Shown here one piece after another: positions 17,501 through 25,388 of a DNA stretch of 43,475 bases. The first letter of the stretch is position 1. Each line of letters starts with the position of its first letter. Position numbers and translations under genes: made by a program. The notes under the pieces are model-generated. The model had not been told where the DNA came from. It saw nothing but the letters and a program-made list of their open reading frames with translations, and did not search any database. The stretch comes from a virus. Location: IMG/VR virus record IMGVR_UViG_3300020348_000003, positions 1 to 43,475 of that record; one strand, written 5' to 3'.

Positions 17501-20500
17501 CATCACGGACTAGGCTATGCAAGAGCAATGCCTGAGGAGGCATATCACGGCGGTATAGCTATGCAATGGAGCGATAACAACACACCAGACGTAAGTCAAG
17601 ACGCTTCAGGCAGATGGTATTCTCATGTACGTTATCCATACAACGCATATCACCCTACCGAACACTATTGGGGAAATCCTAACGACGCTAGTGACGCAGC
17701 AAACAATATAGCAAATCCTCCATCTGGAGAAGTTACAAACGAATCAACTCGTCTTTTTTATCAAGGTGAAAGTAATATATACGACAACGTAACATCAAAT
17801 GCTATATTTGGAATTAATGGAGTTGGAGATATTGAAACCTATAGAACGAGCGCATATGATTTTTGGCTCGACACGTGGGGTAAAAATAGATTTTTTATTG
17901 ATGCGGCTTCTGCTGCTTCATGGAGTGGATGTAGAAGCAGGAAGCCTGGAACAATTTTTAATCCTTTAGACGAAAGCGCTGGTTTTTTAAACGCTGATGA
18001 TCACGAGTGGTACGGACCTACAGATCCTGAAGACGGTCATAACATTTTTCCTGACAGTACTTACATGTGGGCTGACAACGATGGTTGGAATCCTCCAGGT
18101 TGGAACTCTGCAGCAGGTGCTGGAAGCGCTTGGAGTCAAAATAGCGATGCTGAAGGACACAATGCAAACGGTGAAACAACTGGTTATGGTTTTCCTAGTA
18201 GAGGTATATGGGGATCTCATCCTCAATACTCTTTAATGGACTTGTCTTGGTGTAGTTTTCCTTTAGGAGGTCTATCAGTTGAAGATTGGGATAGCCCAGA
18301 AGCAATAGGTAACGCTAGCTTTAGTTCTCAAGTAAATATACGTAAATTATCTGACGTAGCCCTTGGAGATACAAGTGCTGGATCTAGCGCTGCAGCTAGA
18401 GCATTTATAGAGCAAATGACTACGCCTGGCACTAATTTTAGGTTTCAAAACGATCCAGGAGGTACTATATATACAACAAAAAGCTTTGCGTCGTCGAGTA
18501 ATCCTGCAAACGGACAATATGCGTATGACAATACGCAATGGGCAACAAACTCTGATGATGGCTGTTGGGGTATACAAAACTTCCATCATAAAAGCGTAGA
18601 AGGTAATGACGATAATCAAAAATCTTGGCAGCCTTGGAATAGAAGGCAGAGATTTACAATACGTGTATTTCCTAAAATAGGTAGCGGAGATTTTGGATAT
18701 AATCCTATACACGGAACTGATCCAAACCTTGTTACAGACGGCAACGATCCAAACTTCAGAAGAGCTCTTAGGCATGATAACCTTGGAACACCTGATGTTA
18801 TAGAAATAGTATCAGATATATTAGTAAACTCTGATACTTATACAGACAACGCTGCTATATGGGAAACAGAACCAAAAGAAAGTGTAGAGCTAGATGTTTA
18901 TTATCAAGCTAGTGGTTTAATACCTATTCATCTTTCAGACAAAACTAAAGAAGAATACATACCTATAGGTTCTACTTTTGAGTTTAATGGTTTTCAATTC
19001 CAACAAGCTGAAATAGGTGGAGCACCAGTAAGCACTACAGATTTAATAGCCGTTAACACTGTTCATACTGTTACGTCTTGGACTGGTAATTCAATTAATT
19101 TTACTCCAGCTTTACCTACAAACTTAACGGCTATAAATAACACTACTCAAAATCCTAACGCAGATCTACCTTTTCAAAATGGTAGTATTATTACTTTCAC
19201 AGTTAGAGATCATAACTTGAGAACTATGATCGTAGCACAAAACGTTAACGAAGGCGCTACATCAATGCTCATGCACGGCGGCCCTGACACTGTTAATACA
19301 TCGCAAATGTTGTTTAGCCAAAAACATGTTTTAGCATGGAACAACTGTTGGTGTTTTGGTAACGGCTTAGAGTCAGATCGTATAAGAGATGATTTTAACG
19401 CGCCTCAGATGGACAACGGTGTTAAAGTATCTGCTACGGTATCTAACGATCAGTTAAGGCAAGAGAGGAGACGGTTTGGCTTAATATGGTCTGGAATATA
19501 TAATGCTGTAGCTAAGGTAAATGAAACAAATCAATTTATTGCAGCAGAGCCAATAACTAAAGAAATAAACCCTTCAAACGGTAGTATACAAGCTTTAAAA
19601 ACTAGGGACACTAGAATACTTTTATTCTGTGAAGACAAAGTATTAAGAGCTCCGACTAATAGAAATATACTATTTAATGCCGATGGTAACTCTCAAGTAG
19701 TAGCTAGTAATGCTGTTATAGGTGATATCAACGCGTATCAAGGAGACTTTGGCATATCTACAAATCCTGAGTCGTTAGCTACTACTCCATATAAGATGTA
19801 TTTTACAGATGTTAACCGCGGTAAAGTTTTGCAAGTAACATCAGAAGGTGTTACTGCTATATCTGAAAAAGGTATGAAAGACTACTTTGCAGATTACATG
19901 GCTGGATATAATCAGGGCGGTTATCAAGTGCAAAGAGCTTTAGGTTCTTACGATGAGCGTAAAAACGAGTACAACTTAACGTTAACTCAAAAGCACACGC
20001 CTTTACAATTAACTCCTGATAATCAAGTAACAGTATCGTATAGCGAAAGATCTCAAGGTTGGGTTAGCTTTAAAACTTTTTGGACAGAAGGTAATAATAG
20101 AAATATACGAGGCGTACAAAATGGAGTTAGTTTGAATAACAATTACTATACGTTCTCTGACGGGCATATATGGCAGCATCATATAAATCCTATAAGAAAT
20201 AACTTCTACGCTACTCAAAACGTATCAGATATAACTTTCTTGTTTAACCAGCAGCCAGATGTTGTTAAAAGCTTTATGACTTTAAACTACGAAGGCTCAG
20301 CTGCTAGAATAACTAACTTTGATACCGTAAACGATCAGTACTTTTTTAATAACAGCACTAACGATCCTACGGGCGACGGAACACAACAAGGTACAATAGA
20401 AGTTGATGGTGTTACTGACGGCGAGTATTACAATATAGGTGACACAACGGCTGGTTGGTATGTAGATAACTTAACCACAAACTTACAGACTTGTGGAGAG

Positions 20501-20719
20501 TTAGAGTTTAAAAATAAAGAAGGTAAGTATTTTGCATACCCAACTGGAGATACTACTACATTAAGTAATTTAGATACAAACGAGTTCTCAGTTCAAGGTA
20601 TTGGCCTTGCTAATATAACTAATGCAGATACAGATCCTTCTGGAGCAGCGGTAACGATAACAGTACAAAATAGCTCAACGAGTACAGCTGGTACTAATTG
20701 GGATACAACACCAGATTAA
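14561..20719 (+). CDS. Giant tail stabilisation / muzzle-like protein
   Basis: This 2052-residue beta-rich protein opens with 'NNFSAGKMNRDIDERLLP' and 'EYREAHNIEVSTSEADDAG', the characteristic start of the 'tail stabilisation' (muzzle) proteins of crAss-like and allied phages. Those form the nozzle-like end of a short tail. Motifs such as 'YIYWTDNEHEPKKINIER' (about residues 225-245) fit beta-propeller blades. The central third (about 960-1450) is Asn/Gly/Trp-rich and looks like an inserted domain, with many 'W(N/S)PP'-like turns. The last third returns to a propeller-like pattern ('RDTRILLFCEDKVLRAP'). It is larger than I would expect for the family because of that insert. It ends one base before the next gene. 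Confidence 0.75.
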   Translation: MGELRNNFSAGKMNRDIDERLLPVGEYREAHNIEVSTSEADDAGVVQTLLGNLKRENIITGDGTGQATVNIENTGATCVGSIAVPDRDKIYYLVANGVDGDNGNERLIAKDYILEYDTITQRIKYIFVDIYRVTNTVNAAVTNSTTFHISNNGASITSNQTGIRVGMEIAQGAIGQGSGVFVTDILYDATVGQWQITVNEPVTLTNALIRFYSERVLEFNHLKLVTGINVVDDYIYWTDNEHEPKKINIERSYRGTGGLNYLVGADNGGINSTTANPTNETFLGDTDFFHTRLVIPLYDAAGYEVVTNAEGNEAVFVGLEDVTVIRKAPTQPLELNMFRGPVDRVNPETGIENPTSGIATVNFISFSEALPIGTQVANVNISPAVDLRPNDILVFTLQGIYDEVTDDPIYPTVRARVVNTIVVDNDPTTVSNGPYTVEILSISSTLLDPVTGETAGAETYDVKLEQQDTLFNFKFPRFSYRYKYCDGEYSPFAPFSQVAFLPDDFDYHPKKGHNLGMKNMIRSLVLKGYHPSEDSIPQDVVEIDILYKETNDPTVYTVDTIRSTDDHPLWPDLENNPNSRGEIEITTDIVHTIVPSNQLLRPYDNVPIRALAQEITANRLVYGNYVQNYDIDKEPKLNFSILSEAKPTQNFPLPSVKTLRDYQLGVVFSDRYGRETPVLSSESSIRLQKKYSASRNRLQASIPDDYVIPNWAEYYTFYVKESSIEYYSMSMDRWYDAADGNVWLSFPSADRNKIDEESFLIMKKAHGTDEPVYDDTKYRVIAIESEAPDFIKTKREFLGTVGSLAPSGNGFPLIGYDTVEVDGGVFETVFGDQLYITQPNKLVLQVTHEDNRSRDYEVANIARIGDPSNIGTYKIKLVEPFEEDISFTSSGNTFATANDNVQIELTELIVKNLPEFDGRFFVKIYRHKGLDEYLSEFSSDTLQIVDSFAVGYINNNAYINAGTWATGDSVYGGGGLSNNSHHGLGYARAMPEEAYHGGIAMQWSDNNTPDVSQDASGRWYSHVRYPYNAYHPTEHYWGNPNDASDAANNIANPPSGEVTNESTRLFYQGESNIYDNVTSNAIFGINGVGDIETYRTSAYDFWLDTWGKNRFFIDAASAASWSGCRSRKPGTIFNPLDESAGFLNADDHEWYGPTDPEDGHNIFPDSTYMWADNDGWNPPGWNSAAGAGSAWSQNSDAEGHNANGETTGYGFPSRGIWGSHPQYSLMDLSWCSFPLGGLSVEDWDSPEAIGNASFSSQVNIRKLSDVALGDTSAGSSAAARAFIEQMTTPGTNFRFQNDPGGTIYTTKSFASSSNPANGQYAYDNTQWATNSDDGCWGIQNFHHKSVEGNDDNQKSWQPWNRRQRFTIRVFPKIGSGDFGYNPIHGTDPNLVTDGNDPNFRRALRHDNLGTPDVIEIVSDILVNSDTYTDNAAIWETEPKESVELDVYYQASGLIPIHLSDKTKEEYIPIGSTFEFNGFQFQQAEIGGAPVSTTDLIAVNTVHTVTSWTGNSINFTPALPTNLTAINNTTQNPNADLPFQNGSIITFTVRDHNLRTMIVAQNVNEGATSMLMHGGPDTVNTSQMLFSQKHVLAWNNCWCFGNGLESDRIRDDFNAPQMDNGVKVSATVSNDQLRQERRRFGLIWSGIYNAVAKVNETNQFIAAEPITKEINPSNGSIQALKTRDTRILLFCEDKVLRAPTNRNILFNADGNSQVVASNAVIGDINAYQGDFGISTNPESLATTPYKMYFTDVNRGKVLQVTSEGVTAISEKGMKDYFADYMAGYNQGGYQVQRALGSYDERKNEYNLTLTQKHTPLQLTPDNQVTVSYSERSQGWVSFKTFWTEGNNRNIRGVQNGVSLNNNYYTFSDGHIWQHHINPIRNNFYATQNVSDITFLFNQQPDVVKSFMTLNYEGSAARITNFDTVNDQYFFNNSTNDPTGDGTQQGTIEVDGVTDGEYYNIGDTTAGWYVDNLTTNLQTCGELEFKNKEGKYFAYPTGDTTTLSNLDTNEFSVQGIGLANITNADTDPSGAAVTITVQNSSTSTAGTNWDTTPD

Positions 20720-20720
20720 T

Positions 20721-23078
20721 ATGGCAGATTGGACAGTAACACTTAACGGAACTTTATCTACTACAGGAGGTGGCAGTATAAACAATCAGACTGTAACTTT
20801 AGAAATACACCCTGAAGATGCAGACGGTAATCCTACTGGTGCTTATCTTACAAAAGAAAATTTTAAAATAGGCGGTAGTACAGAGACTGCTTCTGGTAGC
20901 TGCATTTGGGAAGCAACTGGAGGGTCGTGGAACGTAGATCCTGACTCAGATCCTGATAGCATAATAGACAGGGTTGAGTTTCAAAACGGAGGTATTAGCG
21001 GTGAGCCTAACAATTACGTTAAAGCAGTAGTTACTTTTGCTAACACAACAGCGCCAAACGTTGATACTGTATATAATTTAGATATAGACGAAAATCCTAA
21101 CTCACCTATACAGTACGGTCAAGACAGACAGGTTTGCTTTCAGCTGTGGCTACCTTACATAGAACAGGAGATAGACATGGGTGGTTTTCTAAGTAGTACT
21201 TCTGTTGTAGAGTACGATTTTTTAATGCTTAATACTTCAAACAACGAGAACAGCTGGAATCAAGCTGGAGATGGAACTCATAGTGGATCGTTTGCAGATT
21301 TTACATACACGCAACATGGTGTAAATAACACGCCTATAGATATAACTAGAACTTTATTAAACCCAAACGACTATATAGAAGACGGTTATTACAAGTATCA
21401 ATTCTCTGGTACTATACCTCAAAATAGCTATAATGAGCTGACGAGTTACGATGTAGTTAAGCTTTTAGTTAGGCGCGCCGCCGTTGGAAGCCCAGTTGAT
21501 GGCCCTGGAATTATTGATGGGGACATTCCAGATTCTAGTTTTCCTAGCGGTACTTTAGCTGAAAGCGGATTTAGTCACTTCTTAGATAACGCTAGCTTTG
21601 ATGAGCAAAACATGAGTACCGGTTACTTCTCAACTTATAACACGGCGCAATCTTTAACTCAAAACTTTTTATTTCAAGACGGTTTTTGTTATTTGAAATA
21701 CATGAGGATTAGGTATAATCCTCAAGATGAAGGTGACGCTAATTCGCCTTTTTTAAACGTGTATCCAGATCCGGCTAACATGTGTGATCTTGGACATAGA
21801 ATAGTTCTTGATGTTTCAGTTTCATCTGTAACAGAACCTGAAGGCTTAATAGTATCAGACGTACAGTATGACAATGAGATTAGCCATGTAGGAGGTAGTA
21901 GAAGTATAACTGTAGTTGGATCACCTGGAGCTGAGTATGAACTTAACTTACAAAAAATGACTGACTTAAACAGCAGTGTTATAGCTTCTAATAGTGGTTA
22001 CTATAGATTTACAGGCGTAACAGGTTTTCAAGACACTCATCCTTATAATAACAACTTTACAATACCATCAAGTGGCAGAAGAATACATTACTACAACGTG
22101 CCGTCTAGAACAACTGACTGTAGGTATGATGTATTTCTTAGGGCTTTAAATACCACTACGTTAAGAAGTAATGTGCCTAGCGCTGTAGGTGACAGATCAA
22201 CTATACAGAGAGGGATAGTTACGGCGTCTTTAGTACCTAGAAGCGAATCTAATACAGCAAATTACGAAGATTTAACTACAGACGCTATGAAAATAAATAT
22301 AGTAAGGTCTAAGATAAATCAAGAAGCATCTTCAAGGAGGAGATTTACCACAGCAATTGCAGCGGCTGCTGTGTCTAATAGTACGAGGCTAACTATAGAA
22401 AGGCCAAATCCTTTATTAGAAACAGGTATGTACGTAATGCTAAGGTTTGGTGGCAGCGGCATAGCACATGAAACAACAATATCTTCTATTAACGGAAATA
22501 TAATAACATTAAGTGCTAACGCTACTATAACAAGTGGAGATGAACTATATTTTGAAAGAAAAAATCCTTGTATAGTTCCTTTTGCAAAAACAGTTAATGC
22601 GGCTAGCGGAGCAATTACCATAGGTTTAAAAACTGGGACCGCTTTATTACCTCATCAAACTATAACAAATTTAGCTTCTGGTTTTGATGTAGTTACAGGC
22701 GGAGTTGTAACTAATAGCGCTGATATAGTGCTGCGATCAACTAATAAAATTGTAGTAGGTCAAGCTATTACTGGTGAAAATATTATAGGTCTTACAGGTC
22801 AAACTCATACTATTATAAAAAGCGTTAGCGGCAAAACTATAACTGTTGACGCTCCTCAAGTTAGTATACCTAATGGAACAGCTCTTACTGTTATAGAAGA
22901 TCCGGACGCAACAACTATTACTAGCGCACAAGGAGATATAACTGTTTTACATGTTCAAGGTAGGTTTACAAACGCTTCAACAGACCAAGCGCACTATGAA
23001 GGATATTTATATGTACGAAGAGTGCACGAAGATATTACATTACCAGTTAATTTAGACACTTTATTTACAGCATCATAA
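20721..23078 (+). CDS. Putative tail/appendage structural protein
   Basis: This 785-residue, Asn/Ser/Thr-rich protein begins with a beta-sandwich-like segment ('DWTVTLNGTLSTTGGGS') and includes several Cys. Its last 150 residues are repetitive beta strands ('GQAITGENIIGLTGQ', 'TITVDAPQVSIPNGT') resembling a beta-helical or Ig-like stack. It follows the muzzle-like gene directly and overlaps the next by one base (TAATG). There is no signal peptide. A tail-spike, fibre or adaptor role is likely but no family is recognised. Confidence 0.65.
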   Translation: MADWTVTLNGTLSTTGGGSINNQTVTLEIHPEDADGNPTGAYLTKENFKIGGSTETASGSCIWEATGGSWNVDPDSDPDSIIDRVEFQNGGISGEPNNYVKAVVTFANTTAPNVDTVYNLDIDENPNSPIQYGQDRQVCFQLWLPYIEQEIDMGGFLSSTSVVEYDFLMLNTSNNENSWNQAGDGTHSGSFADFTYTQHGVNNTPIDITRTLLNPNDYIEDGYYKYQFSGTIPQNSYNELTSYDVVKLLVRRAAVGSPVDGPGIIDGDIPDSSFPSGTLAESGFSHFLDNASFDEQNMSTGYFSTYNTAQSLTQNFLFQDGFCYLKYMRIRYNPQDEGDANSPFLNVYPDPANMCDLGHRIVLDVSVSSVTEPEGLIVSDVQYDNEISHVGGSRSITVVGSPGAEYELNLQKMTDLNSSVIASNSGYYRFTGVTGFQDTHPYNNNFTIPSSGRRIHYYNVPSRTTDCRYDVFLRALNTTTLRSNVPSAVGDRSTIQRGIVTASLVPRSESNTANYEDLTTDAMKINIVRSKINQEASSRRRFTTAIAAAAVSNSTRLTIERPNPLLETGMYVMLRFGGSGIAHETTISSINGNIITLSANATITSGDELYFERKNPCIVPFAKTVNAASGAITIGLKTGTALLPHQTITNLASGFDVVTGGVVTNSADIVLRSTNKIVVGQAITGENIIGLTGQTHTIIKSVSGKTITVDAPQVSIPNGTALTVIEDPDATTITSAQGDITVLHVQGRFTNASTDQAHYEGYLYVRRVHEDITLPVNLDTLFTAS

Positions 23079-23446
23079 TGGCACTAGTAACTTTAGAATT
23101 TACACAACCTTTAAACGTATCGTGTCAAGTAGGTGACACAGCATATTACGTATCAACAACTACAGACGGTGGTTTTAATGTTGCTTCTAGTGGCATTGTT
23201 GAGATAGGTACTATTATACAAATACAAGATCAATTAGCTACACCGACTTTAACAGTTAGAACTGCAGATACTTTAGCTGGTTTTTCAGAAACTTTAAGTA
23301 ATCAGTTTATATTCTTTTCAAAAGATAATAAAGCAAACTTAAGCTCGCCACTTGGTTATTTCGCAAGTGTAAAGTTTGTAAACGACTCTACCACTGAGGC
23401 TGAGTTGTTTTCGGTAAGCACTGAAGCAATACCAAGTAGTAAATAA
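23078..23446 (+). CDS. Small beta-rich structural protein
   Basis: This 122-residue protein is almost all beta strands ('ALVTLEFTQPLNVSCQVGD', 'IVEIGTIIQI', 'FIFFSKDNKANLSS') with no signal or membrane helix. It is translationally coupled to the 785-residue gene upstream through TAATG and probably assembles with it. The following 47 bases are A/T-rich, with no hairpin or recognisable promoter. No family name can be given. Confidence 0.65.
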   Translation: MALVTLEFTQPLNVSCQVGDTAYYVSTTTDGGFNVASSGIVEIGTIIQIQDQLATPTLTVRTADTLAGFSETLSNQFIFFSKDNKANLSSPLGYFASVKFVNDSTTEAELFSVSTEAIPSSK

Positions 23447-23493
23447 CTACTAAAAAGTGTAATTATAAACATAACCAATATATTAAAATAAAA

Positions 23494-24321
23494 ATGGGAA
23501 CGTTTGGAACTATAGGATTAATGGCTGTAGGCACTGGTTTAGAGGCTATCGGTGGGATAGTTCAAGCTATCGACGGTGGTATACAAGCTAAAGCTGCAAA
23601 AGAAGAAGCTGATGCCGCAAGAATAGAGATGGAGAGGCAGAAAGAAAGATTTGCACAGCTCGATACTAGTAATCCTTATCTTAATTTAGAAAATACATTT
23701 GAAGATTTAACTGTAAATCAGCAAGCTGCTGAATTTACAAGGCAGCAGTCTATGCAAAGCCAAGCTAATATCATGCAGCAGATGCGTGGTGCCGCTGGTG
23801 CGTCTGGTATAGCGGCTTTAGCACAGACATTAGCAAACCAAGCTTCTACTGATGCTCAAAAAGCTTCAGTAACTATTGCAGAGCAAGAACGAGCTAATCA
23901 ACTCAAGTCAGCTGAAGAAGCTAGCAGGATACAAGGTCTTGAAAGAGAAGGCGAACTTATTAGCAGGCAAGCAGAGTTTGGCAAGACGCAGTCATTGTTA
24001 GGTATGTCAGCTGATGAATTAGCTAATGCAAGAGAGCAACAGAATATAGCTAAGCAACAACAAATGCAAGGTATAGGCACAGCCGTAGGTGCCGCGGCAG
24101 ATTTTGCTAGTTTCGCTGCTTTCCAAGGTCTTGGCAAAAAAGGCGCAGCTGCAGACGGCGTTGTTACACCATCACAAGCGCCTAGTAATATAACTGACTC
24201 TACTCAGCTACTAAGTTTTTTAGGAGGCTTTGGTCAAACAGGCGCTGGCGCTACAACAACAATTAATGGTATAGCATATCAGTTACAACCAGACGGATCT
24301 TATAAACCAATTGGAAAATGA
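23494..24321 (+). CDS. Internal virion / ejection protein (gp14-like role)
   Basis: This 275-residue protein has a Gly/Ala-rich hydrophobic N-terminus ('GLMAVGTGLEAIGGIVQAI', about residues 8-26) that could insert in a membrane. A long Ala/Gln/Glu coiled coil follows, holding 'MRGAAGASGIAALAQTLANQ' (about 97-116). A second Ala/Gly-rich segment ('GIGTAVGAAADFASFAAFQG') lies at about 190-210. This layout is shared with small internal proteins of podoviruses that leave the particle with the DNA and build the channel across the envelope. The next two genes look like larger partners. Function is inferred from composition and position. Confidence 0.65.
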   Translation: MGTFGTIGLMAVGTGLEAIGGIVQAIDGGIQAKAAKEEADAARIEMERQKERFAQLDTSNPYLNLENTFEDLTVNQQAAEFTRQQSMQSQANIMQQMRGAAGASGIAALAQTLANQASTDAQKASVTIAEQERANQLKSAEEASRIQGLEREGELISRQAEFGKTQSLLGMSADELANAREQQNIAKQQQMQGIGTAVGAAADFASFAAFQGLGKKGAAADGVVTPSQAPSNITDSTQLLSFLGGFGQTGAGATTTINGIAYQLQPDGSYKPIGK

Positions 24322-25388
24322 GTAAAGAAGCAGCAAGCAGAACTTTAGATTACGCTATTGATTCTCAAATATTAGACAGAGTAAAAAGAGCTGAGCGACC
24401 TATTGGCTTAGAAGATCTAACTACAACTAGAGGAGAGCTACTAACGGGTGTAGGCACGATGATAAACGAGAAAGGCAAAACTCTTCAAGCGGGTGAAGCT
24501 GCTTGGGATGTAGGCTTTTCTAAAATGGGTGATAGAGGCCAATGGGCTTCTGGCGAGCTGTATGACGAGTTTCAACGAATGGAAGCTGGCTACAAAGAAG
24601 AGTACGTAAAAGCCATAGCTATTGGTGATACTGCTGCTGCTGCTAGAATGTTACAAGATCAAGCTCAAAGAGCTAAATCTCTACAAGGCTGGACCGACGT
24701 AATGCAACAAGCTAAAGAAGTAAACGATGGTGTAGGCTGGAGCGCTAGCCTTTCACCTGAAAATAAAGCTATATTAAGCGCGTTAGCTTCTAATGATGGT
24801 AGCGCTAAGCTTGTTATGACACCAGACGGTGAGATGGGGTTTGAAATAAATGGAAGAGTTGTTACTAAACGAGAAGTTGACGAGATGGTGGCTAGTGGTA
24901 TTGCGCCTACAGCTAGATCAAACAAGTGGTTTGAAACTCTTGACAGTGACGAGATGAGGGGTTACCAAGGGTTAAGTTTCAATCAAGCAAAAGCTGCAAA
25001 TGAAGCTTTATCTCAGATTAATAAAAACAACATTGGAGGCTATATTGACGATGCTTGGGCTGGATCTACTAGTTTTAAAGATGATTTTTTAAATGGTGAC
25101 CACGACTTTGGATTAAAAGACGACGCTGGTGCTGATAGAGATTTACAAGCTGGTGAGCTAGTATATCCTCTTAGCGAAGCTAACGAACAGTTGGCTGATA
25201 AAGATAGCGATGGCACAGTTACTGCTGAAGAAATAATAGCTTTCTTTAAAACGCCTGAAGGCTACGAAGCAGGTAGAAGAGAGATAGCAGCTTATATGGC
25301 TGCTAAACGTTTTCAGGTATGGACTAATGGTCATAATGCCTATGTAACTAAGAAGTCTCAAGCACTAGACGAGAAGAAGAATAACTAA
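24318..25388 (+). CDS. Internal virion-associated protein with an EF-hand loop
   Basis: This 356-residue, mostly helical, acidic protein lies between two probable ejection proteins, overlapping both (ATGA upstream, one base downstream). Residues 294-305 read D-K-D-S-D-G-T-V-T-A-E-E, a textbook 12-residue EF-hand calcium loop with D at 1, 3 and 5, G at 6, and E at 12. It is flanked by helical residues. A single loop suggests calcium-stabilised folding or a switch on entering the cell, but this is inference. The rest of the protein matches no family I know. Confidence 0.65.
   Translation: MSKEAASRTLDYAIDSQILDRVKRAERPIGLEDLTTTRGELLTGVGTMINEKGKTLQAGEAAWDVGFSKMGDRGQWASGELYDEFQRMEAGYKEEYVKAIAIGDTAAAARMLQDQAQRAKSLQGWTDVMQQAKEVNDGVGWSASLSPENKAILSALASNDGSAKLVMTPDGEMGFEINGRVVTKREVDEMVASGIAPTARSNKWFETLDSDEMRGYQGLSFNQAKAANEALSQINKNNIGGYIDDAWAGSTSFKDDFLNGDHDFGLKDDAGADRDLQAGELVYPLSEANEQLADKDSDGTVTAEEIIAFFKTPEGYEAGRREIAAYMAAKRFQVWTNGHNAYVTKKSQALDEKKNN

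Noticed and set aside
18347-18775. 142-codon minus-strand open frame within the giant tail gene
   Set aside because: It is antisense to a continuous 2052-codon gene and its product is Arg/Ser/Cys/Tyr-rich with no domain, typical of a shadow frame.
23447-23493. Promoter in the gap before the ejection genes
   Set aside because: The gap is A/T-rich but has no convincing Bacteroidetes TAnnTTTG -7 element paired with an upstream TTTG.
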